NCBI GenBank assembly: GCA_019459145.1
Contig: JAIBEK010000046.1
Coordinates: 1-46,400, forward strand
From: Arenimonas sp.
GTDB lineage: Bacteria > Pseudomonadota > Alphaproteobacteria > Rhizobiales > Rhizobiaceae
Direction of reading: 5' to 3'
DNA length: 46,400 nucleotides
Shown piece after piece: positions 32,258-41,763 of this stretch (position 1 is its first letter; each line of letters opens with the position of its first letter). The notes under the pieces are model-generated. The model saw only the letters and a program-made list of their open reading frames with translations. It had not been told where the DNA came from and ran no database searches. The translations under genes were made by a program, and so were the position numbers.

Positions 32258-33049
32258 ATGACTTTCATCAAAACAGCGGCAGCAGCCGCTGCGCTCTCGT
32301 GTGCCCTGTTCAGTTCACCTGTACTGGCTGCATGCAATATCTCCGATGCCAAGCTCGAAGAAGCGATATTGGAGAAGCCGGAGCTGCGTGACCCCAATAA
32401 TCGCTATCTGGTGCTTGATCTTCGAACCCTGCGGGATGCAGCCTTTCTGCTCTGGACTTATGGCCTCGAGAAGGACTGCGAGCGCCTGCTTGGCAACATC
32501 CGCGAATTGATAGCCGCGCCATCGCTGGGTGAGCGCGGCACGAACGATGAGGATGCTGTTGATCAGCAACAGGCAGCCGGTGAACCGCTGCAGCAACGGC
32601 TTGGCAAGATAAAGGGAAGCCGGGGCACTCTTGGCGAGGGTCCTCTCGTGCCCATCAGCGCGTTGGATCCCGGCCTGTTGGTCAACGAGATTGTCGGAGC
32701 TGAAGTCCGCACATCCGACGACCGCATCGTCGGCGAGGTCCGCAACGTCGTCATCGGAACAAAAGACCAGAAGGACTATGTGATTGTCGCGTCCGGCGGG
32801 TTTTTCGTCCCAGGAAAAGCCAGTCTCGTCGTTCCGCTTCTGTCGTTGGTCATCGATCGTGCACGAACGAGCTTTTTCCTGCCGATTTCGAGCGCTCAGG
32901 TGAAATCCGTGCCCCTGATGCCCGACCACGATTACCTCTGGCTGGACGACAAGGCATGGCGTGCAAACAATGATGCCATTTTTCAGAACCTGATATCGAA
33001 AACCGCGCGCGTGGAACAGAATGCCCTGCCGCAGACGGACAAAAAGTGA
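32258..33049 (+). CDS. Secreted PRC-barrel domain protein
   Basis: A 263-residue exported protein with a clear signal peptide (MTFIKTAAAAAALSCALFSS, cleavage after VLA). A short conserved region follows (CNISDAKLEEAILEKPELRD, DCERLLGNIRELI), then a PRC-barrel-like domain at about residues 135-225: VNEIVGAEVRTSDDRIVGEV, NVVIGTKDQKDYVIVASGG, FVPGKASLVVPL. PRC-barrels in rhizobial periplasmic proteins often belong to the stress regulon; the function is not known. Its stop overlaps the receiver gene by four bases (GTGA), so the two should be made together. Confidence 0.82.
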   Translation: MTFIKTAAAAAALSCALFSSPVLAACNISDAKLEEAILEKPELRDPNNRYLVLDLRTLRDAAFLLWTYGLEKDCERLLGNIRELIAAPSLGERGTNDEDAVDQQQAAGEPLQQRLGKIKGSRGTLGEGPLVPISALDPGLLVNEIVGAEVRTSDDRIVGEVRNVVIGTKDQKDYVIVASGGFFVPGKASLVVPLLSLVIDRARTSFFLPISSAQVKSVPLMPDHDYLWLDDKAWRANNDAIFQNLISKTARVEQNALPQTDKK

Positions 33050-33405
33050 GTGCCGCACCCACAGCGCTGGTCGTGGAGGACGAGCCCCTGATTGCCATGC
33101 TCGCCTGCGATATGCTCCACGACATGGGGCATATCGTTCTCGAAGCGCGGACATGCAAAGAGGCCATGGCGCTCATGGAAACCGTTGACGGGATCTCGCT
33201 TGTCTTTACCGACGTCGATCTTGCCGACGGCTCTTCCGGCGCCGGCCTGGCCGTCCTGGTCAGGCACCAGTTTCCGACTGTCCGTATTGTGGTTACATCC
33301 GGGCGGGTCAAACCCCTCATGCTTCCTGACAGCGTGCCCTTCATATCCAAGCCCTACACCAGGGCTTGCCTCACGAAGGCGATGGATATCCAGATTGCTT
33401 GTTAG
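33046..33405 (+). CDS. Single-domain response regulator
   Basis: A 119-residue receiver with no output domain. VVEDEPLIAMLA supplies the acidic pocket, FTDVDLAD the phospho-accepting Asp, VVTSG the Ser/Thr and FISKPY the Lys. The GTG start overlaps the PRC gene stop. Such stand-alone receivers with a TSGRV-type switch region are usual partners of HWE kinases in alphaproteobacteria, acting as phosphate sinks or shuttles. Both HWE kinases nearby are candidate partners. It converges on the first kinase with a 49-base gap. Confidence 0.88.
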   Translation: MSAAPTALVVEDEPLIAMLACDMLHDMGHIVLEARTCKEAMALMETVDGISLVFTDVDLADGSSGAGLAVLVRHQFPTVRIVVTSGRVKPLMLPDSVPFISKPYTRACLTKAMDIQIAC

Positions 33406-33454
33406 CTCTGGCCTGGCGAAAGGATTTACGATCCCGGTAACTGCGGCGCAGCGC

Positions 33455-34465
33455 TCAGGATGCCAGACGGGCAGGATCGATTTTCAAGGTCACGATGACA
33501 CCGTCTTCCGCCCACTGGTAATCGATAGAGCCGCGAAGATGCCCCGTCACGCTGCGTTCGACGAGCTTGCTGCCATAGCCTACCACGCCGGATGGCGCCT
33601 TCACTTTAGGGCCTCCGCTCTCGGTCCAGATCACCGTGACAACCTCGTCGTTTGGTGAGCATGAGATGTCGAGCGTCCCGGTATCAACAGACAGGGCGCC
33701 GTATTTCAGCGAGTTTGTCGCCAACTCATGCACAATTAGCGCGAGGATTGTTGTGGTCGCTTCGCCAACACTCATCCGAGGCACGGACACCCGAATACGC
33801 CCGCTAAAGGCGCCGAGATCGTCATAGGGAGCGAGCAACACGGTGAGCAGGTCACCCAGGAGTGCGGATGCCTTTTCTGTTTGACCCGGAACAGGGCGAA
33901 CAAGATCGTGCGCGCGGCCCAGGGCGGTCAGTCTCAGCGTCAGTTCGCGCGCCATTTCATCAGTGGTTTTCGTCGAGCGTGAGGTGATTGCGGTCAGCCC
34001 GGCGGCGATAGCCAAGAGATTCTTGACACGGTGGCTCATCTCTCCGGCCAAGAGCTCACGGCCTTCCTCGGCCTGCTTGCGTCCTGTGACGTCGATGAAA
34101 ATGCCGAACATGATCCGCTGCACGATACCGGCATCATCGCCCTGACCGCGTGCGGAAATCCACCTGAGCTCGTCACCGATCATGATGCGAAAATCGATCT
34201 CATAGGCGCCGACGATCTGTCTCGTCGCGGAGAACGCGGCTCTCACCCTGTCGCGATCTGCAGGGTGGATGTGCGCCGAGAGATCCTCGAAGCTGACGTC
34301 GATGCCACGTGGAATGCCCCATAGATCGTAGGCGTGGTCATCCATCGCCAGCGCGTCCGTGTCTACATTCCATGACCATAGCGTCACGCCGGCCGCCTCG
34401 ATGGCGCGCACCAAATTCTTGGGTTCCCAGAGCAAGGGCTTCAAGCTGACGGCCGTGGTGGTCAT
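33455..34465 (-). CDS. PAS-domain HWE histidine kinase
   Basis: A 336-residue soluble kinase. A PAS domain occupies about residues 20-130 (WSWNVDTDALAMDDHAYDLW, FIDVTGRKQAEE). The HWE-type dimerisation box EMSHRVKNLLAIAAG has His145 as phospho-acceptor. The ATPase domain shows VHELATNSLKYGAL (Asn251) and the defining W-T-E (280-282) before SGGP, then GYGSKLVERSV. There are no membrane segments, so the signal is internal. The likely receiver is the single-domain regulator next to it. Confidence 0.9.
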   Translation of the reverse strand: MTTTAVSLKPLLWEPKNLVRAIEAAGVTLWSWNVDTDALAMDDHAYDLWGIPRGIDVSFEDLSAHIHPADRDRVRAAFSATRQIVGAYEIDFRIMIGDELRWISARGQGDDAGIVQRIMFGIFIDVTGRKQAEEGRELLAGEMSHRVKNLLAIAAGLTAITSRSTKTTDEMARELTLRLTALGRAHDLVRPVPGQTEKASALLGDLLTVLLAPYDDLGAFSGRIRVSVPRMSVGEATTTILALIVHELATNSLKYGALSVDTGTLDISCSPNDEVVTVIWTESGGPKVKAPSGVVGYGSKLVERSVTGHLRGSIDYQWAEDGVIVTLKIDPARLAS

Positions 34466-34955
34466 TAAAACTCCAAAGTTTGAACTTCAGTCGATTGCCG
34501 CAACTGAAGGAGGACATGTACCACTTCACAGCGTTTCGAACGATTGTACGTTGTCGCGAACGAGAAACTGGCGAAAAGCCCGCATCCTGCGGCTGATGCC
34601 GGTGTGTCTAGAGTGTTGGACGAGCTTTATCAAGCTGAGGGATGCGGACGCGGTCGACTGCATCCGGAGATCGGGCTGTTGACAGCGTTGGTGACAAGCC
34701 GGCAACAGCCCGGGCTTGGTCGGGCGCTATGCCCTATTCCTCTCCTCAATGGTCCTTCGTGTGGTTCCACGGCGAAGCTGGCAGTCCGACGGCTCCTGCA
34801 GGATCGCTTGTTGCTATCAGCGTCATGGTCTGCCACACTTTGATCGCGCCAGTGGCTTGACGGGTTCATGCATCCGGTTGGCCGTCGATCGTATGACAGC
34901 GTGTCGAGGCTGACACACGGAATTCTTGAACAGGCAATGCACCACACTGAGGGTC
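34466..34955. other. Gene-free stretch between two HWE kinases
   Basis: About 490 bases between divergent kinases. The plus-strand frames here are short and lack start signals or family resemblance. I see no long palindrome or recognisable terminator. It contains both kinase promoters. A small regulatory RNA cannot be excluded. Confidence 0.4.
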
Positions 34956-36470
34956 ATGAGCAGCGACATAGCAAACTGTGCTGACGAGACTATTTTCCTT
35001 TCAGAGGCCAGCGCACTGGAGGAAGGTCTGCGTTTGGGCGGTGTGGGTGTCTGGCGCTGGAAGATCGACAGCGATCTGTTGCATTGGACGAAGAATCTCG
35101 AAAGCGTTCATCACTTGCCGCCCGGTTCGTTCGAGGGAAGCCTGTCCAGCTTTCAGCGCGATGTGCATCCGGACGATGCCGATGGGGTCTGGCAGAAGAT
35201 CAAGGCCAGCATTGAGGAAGACAGGCCCTATCGTGCCGTGTATCGGACCAGCCCGCGTTCAAACGCAGGAGAATTGTGGATCGAATCAGCGGGCGCTGTC
35301 ACAACGACCTGTGAGGGTTCCCGGTATCTGACCGGTGTATGCCTGGATGTGACCGACCGTGTCAGAAAAGAACGAGAGCTTGAACGACTTCTGTCCCAGC
35401 AGCGGGCGGTTGCGCGCTTCGGTTCCTATGCGCTCAACGAAGATGACCTGCAAAAAGTGCTGAACGAAGCCGTACAGGTGGCGGCCGACCATCTTGACGT
35501 TCCACTGACGAAGATCCTGCAGTTTTCCGATACCGCCGATCACCTGGTCCTGCGCGCAGGCATTGGATGGGACGATGGATTGGTCGGCCACGGGGCAGTG
35601 GAGATCGACAAGGCCTCGCAAGCCGGGTTCACCCTCATGACGGATGGGCCAGTCATGGTGATGGACCTGTTGACGGAGACCAGGTTCAGTGGCCCCCAAC
35701 TTCTGCATGACCACAAGGTTCGCAGCGGAATTTCGGTCGTCATTCCAGGGGCCGGAGCCCGGCCTTTTGGAGTCTTCGGGATACATGCGCGCGAGCCTCG
35801 GGAATTTGACAACACGGATGCCGAGTTCCTGCAATCGCTTGCGCATATTGTGGCCGGTGCGGCACGGCAGGCTGCCGCAACGGATCACAAGATGCTTCTG
35901 GTCCGGGAAATGGCGCATCGGTCGGGCAACATGCTGCAACTGGTCAACAGCATCGCGGGACAGACCTTCAGCGCGGATGCGGATCCCCATGCTGCCAGGA
36001 CGTCATTCAGCGAACGGCTGAAAGCGCTGGCGCGTTCCAATTATGTCATTGCACGCGGTGGATGGACAGCCACTCCGTTCAGGGAGTTGCTCGAAGACAC
36101 CCTGGAACCCTTCGGAAGCCGGGTGATTGCCGAAGGACGAAATGTCCTGCTGCCGCCCGAATTCTGCTTTGATATGGGACTTGTCCTCCATGAACTCGCC
36201 ACCAATTCAACCAAGTATGGAACGCTGGGACAAGCGGATGGCGCGGTCCATGTCAATTGGACATTTCGCCCGCGACAGAACGGCACAAGCGTTTTCTGTT
36301 TCGAGTGGGAGGATCCGCTGGCGAATTCCGCAGCCCCGGTAAAGCGCACCGGCACCGGCTTCGGATCGAAACTGATGACCGCCCTGATCGAACGGAAGTG
36401 GAACGGTGTGGTGACCATTGCCAATGAATCGAACTTCAAGATTACGATGGAAGTTTCACTCTCCCTTTGA
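34956..36470 (+). CDS. PAS-GAF HWE-like histidine kinase
   Basis: A 504-residue soluble kinase. PAS: about residues 22-135 (GLRLGGVGVWRWKIDSDLLH, GVCLDVTDRVRKERE). GAF: about 155-305 (AVQVAADHLDVPLTKILQF, SGISVVIPGAGARPFGVFGI). The phospho-acceptor box is REMAHRSGNMLQLVNS with His321, a variant of the usual HRVKN. ATPase: LVLHELATNSTKYGTL (Asn417) and EWEDP in place of W-x-E, then GFGSKLM. The degenerate boxes suggest a divergent HWE/HisKA_2 member. I chose ATG 34956; TTG 34926 is possible, and neither start has a strong ribosome site. Confidence 0.85.
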   Translation: MSSDIANCADETIFLSEASALEEGLRLGGVGVWRWKIDSDLLHWTKNLESVHHLPPGSFEGSLSSFQRDVHPDDADGVWQKIKASIEEDRPYRAVYRTSPRSNAGELWIESAGAVTTTCEGSRYLTGVCLDVTDRVRKERELERLLSQQRAVARFGSYALNEDDLQKVLNEAVQVAADHLDVPLTKILQFSDTADHLVLRAGIGWDDGLVGHGAVEIDKASQAGFTLMTDGPVMVMDLLTETRFSGPQLLHDHKVRSGISVVIPGAGARPFGVFGIHAREPREFDNTDAEFLQSLAHIVAGAARQAAATDHKMLLVREMAHRSGNMLQLVNSIAGQTFSADADPHAARTSFSERLKALARSNYVIARGGWTATPFRELLEDTLEPFGSRVIAEGRNVLLPPEFCFDMGLVLHELATNSTKYGTLGQADGAVHVNWTFRPRQNGTSVFCFEWEDPLANSAAPVKRTGTGFGSKLMTALIERKWNGVVTIANESNFKITMEVSLSL

Positions 36471-36574
36471 TCCGGACGGAATCTTGCGGGCATGCCGATC
36501 ATTGCTCCGCTGTAGCAGACGGAACGGAAATTTTTTGATTTTGCGCTAAGTCCTTGTCAGTAAACAAGGAAAAA

Positions 36575-36649
<75 letters not shown>

Positions 36650-36802
36650 TTGCGAGGCTCGGTGCGTCGGCGCCGTCTCAAGCGAGCCGCCTATTGCCAC
36701 AGCTTCGGGGGGGATGCAAGCCGCAAAACGAACTTGGCGGAAGAAATGCGCAGCCTGTCGAGAACACTTCCGGACATTGGGGAATTCGGCTATCACCGCG
36801 GC

Positions 36803-37072
36803 ATGAACGAAAAGCGGAACGAATTCGGCCAAGCAGCCGAGGCGGACGAGACGGCGGAGGCGGGCGAGGGTACGGGCGATGCTGTCATCGGCAATCCCGG
36901 CGGGCGCCTGCGTCATGCGGATGTGGCGGCAGCCCAGCGCAAGGCCCGGGCGGCGATGAAGCTGAGGGAGAACCTGATGCGGCGCAAGCAGCAGCAGCGC
37001 TCGCGTCGACATGGCGAGGCCGACGACACGGAAGGCCTGCCTGCCGCAAAATCGCCGGATCGCGATGATTAA
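36803..37072 (+). CDS. Small charged hypothetical protein upstream of murA
   Basis: An 89-residue, highly charged protein. Residues 1-30 are acidic (FGQAAEADETAEAGEGTGDA), residues 35-70 basic (LRHADVAAAQRKARAAMKLR, then RRKQQQRSRRHGE). A small gene of this kind is common before murA in Rhizobiaceae; the basic helix could bind nucleic acid, but that is a guess. ATG 36803 is the first start that fits; no strong ribosome site is seen. A terminator follows at 37121. Confidence 0.6.
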   Translation: MNEKRNEFGQAAEADETAEAGEGTGDAVIGNPGGRLRHADVAAAQRKARAAMKLRENLMRRKQQQRSRRHGEADDTEGLPAAKSPDRDD

Positions 37073-37120
37073 CCCTTGCTGAACGGGTGAATTGAACCCG
37101 ACTTGCTTTTCGTCTAAAGA

Positions 37121-37148
37121 GCCCACCCGGCCGGGTGGCGGTTTTTTC
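37121..37148 (+). terminator. Rho-independent terminator before murA
   Basis: CCACCCGGCCGGGTGG is a perfect palindrome (37123-37138), folding as a 6-bp stem with GGCC loop, followed by CGGTTTTTTCC. It ends the small upstream transcript; the murA promoter must lie in or after it, as murA starts 48 bases later. Confidence 0.8.
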
Positions 37149-37195
37149 CACCCTTGATCAGGAAAGGCGGGTTTTCACCCGTAGCGTAGGCTTAC

Positions 37196-38488
37196 ATGGA
37201 TCGTATCAGGATTGTCGGCGGCAACGAGCTCAATGGGGTGATCCCGATCTCCGGCGCCAAGAATGCCGCGCTGCCCCTGATGATCGCCTCGCTCCTGACC
37301 AGCGACACGCTGACGCTGGAAAACGTGCCGCATCTCGCCGACGTCGAGCTTCTGCTGCGCATCCTCGGCAATCACGGCGTAGACGTCTCGGTCAACGGCC
37401 GGCGCGAGCGTCAGGACGAGGGCTATTCGCGCACCATTCATTTCACCTGCCGCACCATCGTCGATACCACCGCGCCTTACGAGCTGGTGTCGAAGATGCG
37501 CGCCAGCTTCTGGGTCATCGGCCCGCTTCTCGCCCGCGAGGGCAAGGCGCGCGTCTCGCTGCCGGGCGGCTGCGCCATCGGCACGCGTCCGGTCGACCTG
37601 TTCATCGAGGGGCTGACCGCGCTCGGCGCGACGATGGAAATCGACGGCGGCTACATCAATGCCACGGCCCCCAAGGGCGGCCTGATCGGCGGCACCTATA
37701 CCTTCCCCAAGGTTTCGGTCGGTGCCACCCATGTCCTGCTGATGGCGGCTTCGCTTGCCCGCGGCACGACGGTGATCAACAACGCCGCGCGCGAGCCGGA
37801 AGTGGTCGACCTCGCCAACTGCCTGAACGCCATGGGCGCGCAGATTTCCGGCGCCGGCACCTCGACGATCACCATCGAGGGCGTGCATAGCCTGTCGGGC
37901 GCGCGCCACCGCGTCCTGCCGGACCGCATCGAAACCGGCACCTATGCCATGGCGGTCGCCATGGCCGGCGGCGACGTGACGCTGGAGGGCACCGATTTCG
38001 CCCTGCTCGACACCGCGCTCGAAGCCGTCCGCCGCGCCGGCGCGGAAATTACGGTGACGCCGTCGGGTCTGCGCGTCGTCGGCCACGGCAATGAAATCCG
38101 CCCGGTCGACGTGGTGACCGAGCCCTATCCCGGCTTCCCGACCGACCTGCAGGCCCAGTTCATGGGCCTGATGACGCGCGCCAACGGCGTCTCCCACGTC
38201 ACCGAGACGATTTTCGAAAACCGCTTCATGCATGTGCAGGAACTGGCCCGGCTCGGTGCGCGCATCACGCTTTCCGGCCAGACGGCGCGGATCGAAGGCG
38301 TGAGCCGCCTGCGCGGCGCGCCGGTCATGGCGACCGATCTGCGCGCTTCGGTGTCGCTGGTCATCGCCGGCCTTGCGGCCGAAGGCGAGACCACGGTGTC
38401 GCGCGTCTATCATCTCGATCGCGGCTTCGAGCGGCTGCAAGAGAAACTGACCCGTTGCGGCGCGGTGGTCGAGCGCATCACCGATTGA
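37196..38488 (+). CDS. murA: UDP-N-acetylglucosamine 1-carboxyvinyltransferase
   Basis: A 430-residue cytoplasmic enzyme that transfers enolpyruvate from phosphoenolpyruvate to UDP-GlcNAc, the first committed step of peptidoglycan synthesis. [20 protein letters not shown] opens the protein; Lys22-Asn23 (GAKNAALPL) are the conserved substrate residues. Catalytic Cys126 is in [14 protein letters not shown], so the enzyme should be sensitive to fosfomycin. [12 protein letters not shown] and [10 protein letters not shown] are further signatures. GTAGG lies before the ATG. Normal length. Confidence 0.97.
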   Translation: MDRIRIVGGNELNGVIPISGAKNAALPLMIASLLTSDTLTLENVPHLADVELLLRILGNHGVDVSVNGRRERQDEGYSRTIHFTCRTIVDTTAPYELVSKMRASFWVIGPLLAREGKARVSLPGGCAIGTRPVDLFIEGLTALGATMEIDGGYINATAPKGGLIGGTYTFPKVSVGATHVLLMAASLARGTTVINNAAREPEVVDLANCLNAMGAQISGAGTSTITIEGVHSLSGARHRVLPDRIETGTYAMAVAMAGGDVTLEGTDFALLDTALEAVRRAGAEITVTPSGLRVVGHGNEIRPVDVVTEPYPGFPTDLQAQFMGLMTRANGVSHVTETIFENRFMHVQELARLGARITLSGQTARIEGVSRLRGAPVMATDLRASVSLVIAGLAAEGETTVSRVYHLDRGFERLQEKLTRCGAVVERITD

Positions 38489-38639
38489 GTTTCTCGGCCA
38501 GCCGGTTGCCTGCGACCGGTTGCCTCTTGCATTGCGGTGACCTATGTCGAAAGGATGATGCGTGATCGGCGCGGGCCGGGCGTCAGCCTCTTTTCCGGCC
38601 GGTCCCGCGTGACCCGCTGGCCAATCGGACAATGATGAC

Positions 38640-39077
38640 ATGACAAGCCTGAAGCTCCTCGCTCTCGACACCGACGACCTCGCGGTGATGTCCGCCCATA
38701 TGCAGGACGCGGTGTTCAAGGTCGCCGACATCACCTTCCAGCCGCGTCCCGGCCTGTTTGCCCTCGCCGTCAACCGGTTCGTCTGGGAAGGCGCCGGCGA
38801 GAAGCGCAGGAGCTATGAACGCCGCCGCGCCATGCTGTCCTTCAAGCGTGTGAGCGCTGTCCGCTCGATCGGCTTCGATCGCCGCAAGGGCGACGACGTG
38901 CTCTCGCTGCTGGCCATCCGCTTTCGCGTCGAGGGTGAAGGGCCGGAGGGCGTGGTCGAACTCGTGCTGTCGGGCGGCGGCATGATCGCGCTCGATGTCG
39001 AATGTATCGAAGCACAGCTTGCGGATACCGGCGGAGCATGGGAAACCAGCCTCAAGCCCGCTCATCCGGGCAATTGA
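38640..39077 (+). CDS. DUF2948 family protein
   Basis: A 145-residue protein. LKLLALDTDDLAVMSAHMQD, AVFKVADITFQP and the central FVWE...KRRSYERRRAMLSF, then VSAVRSIGFDRRK and VELVLSGGGMIALDVECIEA, identify the DUF2948 family, which lies before hisD in Rhizobiales. The family's role is unknown; it has a beta-rich, PH-like pattern. About 50 bases separate it from hisD, so they are likely co-transcribed. Confidence 0.88.
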   Translation: MTSLKLLALDTDDLAVMSAHMQDAVFKVADITFQPRPGLFALAVNRFVWEGAGEKRRSYERRRAMLSFKRVSAVRSIGFDRRKGDDVLSLLAIRFRVEGEGPEGVVELVLSGGGMIALDVECIEAQLADTGGAWETSLKPAHPGN

Positions 39078-39128
39078 CCGGCTCGGCCGGCAGAGTGCGT
39101 GAAGGCGGGTAGGAAGGATACAGGGGAC

Positions 39129-40427
39129 GTGGCGATCTGGTTGGATCAAACATCGGAAGGTTTTGGTGAGACGTTTGCCGCCTTCCTGACGACGAAGCGC
39201 GAAGTGTCGGACGACGTCAATGACGTGGTCAAGGCGATCATCGCCGATGTCCGGGCGCGCGGCGATGCGGCGCTCGCAGACTATTCGCTGCGCTTCGACG
39301 GCATTGATTTTTCTGAAACGCCGATGCGCGTCACGCTCGCGGAAATCGACGAAGCTGCGGCCAAGGTCTCTCCCGAGGTGATGGACGCCCTCAGGCTCGC
39401 TGCCGAACGCATCGAGAAACACCACGCCCGCCAGATGCCGAAGGACGATATCTATGAGGACGCGCTCGGCGTTGGCCTCGGATCGCGCTGGACGGCGATC
39501 GAGGCGGTTGGCCTCTACGTGCCAGGCGGCACGGCGAGCTATCCGAGTTCGGTGCTGATGAATGCCGTGCCGGCGAAGGTTGCGGGCGTCGAGCGTCTCG
39601 TCATGGTCGTTCCGGCCTCCGGCGGCGAGATAAATCCGACGGTGCTGGCGGCCGCCAAGATCGCCGGCGTCGAGGAAATCTACCGGATCGGCGGCGCCCA
39701 GGCGGTGGCGGCACTCGCCTACGGTACGGAAACGATCGTGCCGGTCGCAAAAATCGTCGGTCCGGGCAATGCCTATGTGGCCGCCGCCAAGCGCCAGGTG
39801 TTCGGCACGGTCGGCATCGACATGATCGCCGGACCTTCGGAAGTGCTGGTGATCGCCGATGCCAACAACGATCCCGACTGGCTGGCCGCCGACCTGCTGG
39901 CCCAGGCCGAGCATGACGCGGGCGCCCAGTCGATCCTCATCACCGACGATGCCGAGCTGGGCAAGGCGGTGATGGCCGCCGTCGATCGGCAGCTGAAGTC
40001 GCTGAGCCGCTCCGAGACGGCGGCTGCCAGCTGGCGCGATTTCGGCGCCGTCATCCTGGTCAGGTCACTCGCCGATGCCATCCCGCTGGCAAACCGCATT
40101 GCCGCCGAGCATCTGGAGCTCGCCGTCGACGATCCGGACGCGCTGATGGCCGGCGTGCGCAATGCCGGCGCCATTTTCGTCGGTCGCCATACGCCCGAAG
40201 TGATCGGCGACTATGTCGGCGGGTCGAACCATGTCCTGCCGACGGCGCGGTCTGCGCGTTTCTCCTCGGGCCTCTCGGTGCTCGATTTCGTCAAGCGCAC
40301 CTCGATCCTGCGGCTGGGGCCGGAACAGTTGCGCAAGCTTGCCCCGGCGGCGATCGCGCTGGCGAAAAGCGAGGGGCTCGATGCCCATGCGCGCTCCGTC
40401 GCTATCCGGTTGAACCTCGAAGGCTGA
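39129..40427 (+). CDS. hisD: Histidinol dehydrogenase
   Basis: A 432-residue enzyme that oxidises L-histidinol to histidine in two NAD-dependent steps. GLYVPGGTASYPSSVLMNAV, VPASGGEINPTVLAAAKIAG, GGAQAVAALAYGTETIVPV, IDMIAGPSEVLVIAD, LAQAEHDAGAQS (zinc-binding Gln and His) and GSNHVLPT...SGLSVLDFVKRTS are all canonical. I chose GTG 39129 with AGGAAGGATACAGGGGAC before it; GTG 39099 would add ten residues outside the family. The gene leads into UPF0262 with a three-base gap. Confidence 0.96.
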   Translation: MAIWLDQTSEGFGETFAAFLTTKREVSDDVNDVVKAIIADVRARGDAALADYSLRFDGIDFSETPMRVTLAEIDEAAAKVSPEVMDALRLAAERIEKHHARQMPKDDIYEDALGVGLGSRWTAIEAVGLYVPGGTASYPSSVLMNAVPAKVAGVERLVMVVPASGGEINPTVLAAAKIAGVEEIYRIGGAQAVAALAYGTETIVPVAKIVGPGNAYVAAAKRQVFGTVGIDMIAGPSEVLVIADANNDPDWLAADLLAQAEHDAGAQSILITDDAELGKAVMAAVDRQLKSLSRSETAAASWRDFGAVILVRSLADAIPLANRIAAEHLELAVDDPDALMAGVRNAGAIFVGRHTPEVIGDYVGGSNHVLPTARSARFSSGLSVLDFVKRTSILRLGPEQLRKLAPAAIALAKSEGLDAHARSVAIRLNLEG

Positions 40428-40430
40428 GCG

Positions 40431-40904
40431 ATGGCGAAGGGCGATTTCCGGCTCTGCGATGTTGTGCTGGACGAGACGATCGGCCGCTCGACGCCGGACG
40501 TCGAGCACGAGCGTGCCGTCGCCATCTTCGACCTGATCGAGGAAAACAGCTTCGAGCCGGTCGGCCATCCGGGCGGCCCCTACCGGCTGCTGCTGTCGCT
40601 GGTCGACAGCAAGCTGGTCTTCTCGATCCGGACCGAGAGCGACGAGGCGGTCGCCACGCACATCCTGTCGCTCACGCCCTTTCGGCGGATCATCAAGGAC
40701 TATTTCATGATCTGCGAGAGCTATTACGAAGCGATCCGTTCCTCGACGCCGTCGCAGATCGAGGCGATCGACATGGGCCGCCGCGGCATCCACAACGAGG
40801 GGTCGCAGACGCTGATGGATCGGCTGTCGGGCAAGATCACGCTCGACTTCGACACGGCCCGCCGGCTGTTCACCCTCGTCTGCGTTCTCTATTGGCGCGG
40901 CTAG
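40431..40904 (+). CDS. UPF0262 family protein
   Basis: A 157-residue cytoplasmic protein of the UPF0262 family, found after hisD in Rhizobiales. [79 protein letters not shown] and [20 protein letters not shown] are the conserved blocks. No function is established. Gaps of three and four bases to its neighbours show an operon. Confidence 0.9.
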   Translation: MAKGDFRLCDVVLDETIGRSTPDVEHERAVAIFDLIEENSFEPVGHPGGPYRLLLSLVDSKLVFSIRTESDEAVATHILSLTPFRRIIKDYFMICESYYEAIRSSTPSQIEAIDMGRRGIHNEGSQTLMDRLSGKITLDFDTARRLFTLVCVLYWRG

Positions 40905-40908
40905 CCTG

Positions 40909-41388
40909 ATGGGCACCGACGCGGATCCTGACACCCAGGGGCGTTTGCCGGGGGCGATCCTGTTCGTCTGCGGCATGAACGCCATCCGCTCGCCGATGGC
41001 CGAAGCGATCGCCAGGACCCTGCTGCCGGCCGGCACCTATGTCGCATCCGCCGGCGTTCGCCCCGGCGAGCGCGACCCCTTCGTCGACGCGGTGCTCGAT
41101 GAGATCGGCCTTTCGCTCGGCAAGCGCCAGCCGCAGACGTTGGACGAACTCGAGGACGACTATTTCGACATGGTCGTGACGCTTGCCCCGGAAGCCCATC
41201 ACGCGGCGTTGGAACTCACCCGCTCCTCGGCCGTCGAGGTGGTCTACTGGCCGATGCCCGATCCGACCGTTGCGACCGGCACGCGCGAGCAGATCCTCGG
41301 CGCCTATCGCGAGGTGCGCGACCGGCTGAAACGGCTGATCGAGGAGCGCCTCGCCTCCCGTGAAAGCCCTTCGCAGGCGGGTGTTTGA
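40909..41388 (+). CDS. Low-molecular-weight protein-tyrosine phosphatase family
   Basis: A 159-residue protein. FVCGMNAIRSPMAEAIA is the active-site loop C-x5-R-S with Cys21 and Arg27, and WPMPDPT carries the general-acid Asp119. It may dephosphorylate protein tyrosines or act on arsenate-like anions; the family in this hisD–infA context is conserved but little studied. The operon continues to infA after a 122-base gap. Confidence 0.9.
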   Translation: MGTDADPDTQGRLPGAILFVCGMNAIRSPMAEAIARTLLPAGTYVASAGVRPGERDPFVDAVLDEIGLSLGKRQPQTLDELEDDYFDMVVTLAPEAHHAALELTRSSAVEVVYWPMPDPTVATGTREQILGAYREVRDRLKRLIEERLASRESPSQAGV

Positions 41389-41510
41389 AACAAATTCGAA
41401 AAGCCCGATCTACAAGGTTCACAAAACCGCAGTGATTGTGTAGTTTCCGCCCACATTTTCGGGCCCCCGACCGGGCATCCCGACCAACATCCAAGAAAGA
41501 CAAGCGTTCA

Positions 41511-41729
41511 ATGGCTAAAGAAGAAGTCCTCGAATTTCCCGGCGTCGTCACCGAATTGCTGCCCAATGCGACGTTCCGGGTGAAGCTGGAAAACGAGCAC
41601 GAGATTATCGCCCATACCGCGGGCCGCATGCGCAAGAACCGTATCCGCGTGCTCGCCGGCGACAAGGTCCTGGTGGAGATGACCCCCTACGACCTGACGA
41701 AGGGCCGCATCACCTATCGCTTCAAGTAG
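41511..41729 (+). CDS. infA: Translation initiation factor IF-1
   Basis: A 72-residue OB-fold protein, the exact usual length. It occupies the ribosomal A site during initiation. [60 protein letters not shown] and [11 protein letters not shown] are nearly invariant. AAGAAAGACAAG precedes the ATG. The 122-base gap upstream may hold its own promoter. Confidence 0.98.
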   Translation: MAKEEVLEFPGVVTELLPNATFRVKLENEHEIIAHTAGRMRKNRIRVLAGDKVLVEMTPYDLTKGRITYRFK

Positions 41730-41763
41730 TCGCCGGCTGCCGGTGAAGGCTGCGAGAGGGTCG

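Noticed and set aside
30850..32391. 513-codon open frame on the plus strand
   Set aside because: It runs antisense through the membrane-protein gene and across the divergent promoter region and into the PRC gene; no domain and no ribosome site.
34544..34860. Small plus-strand frames between the two kinases
   Set aside because: They overlap each other in several frames, lack ribosome sites and show no family resemblance.
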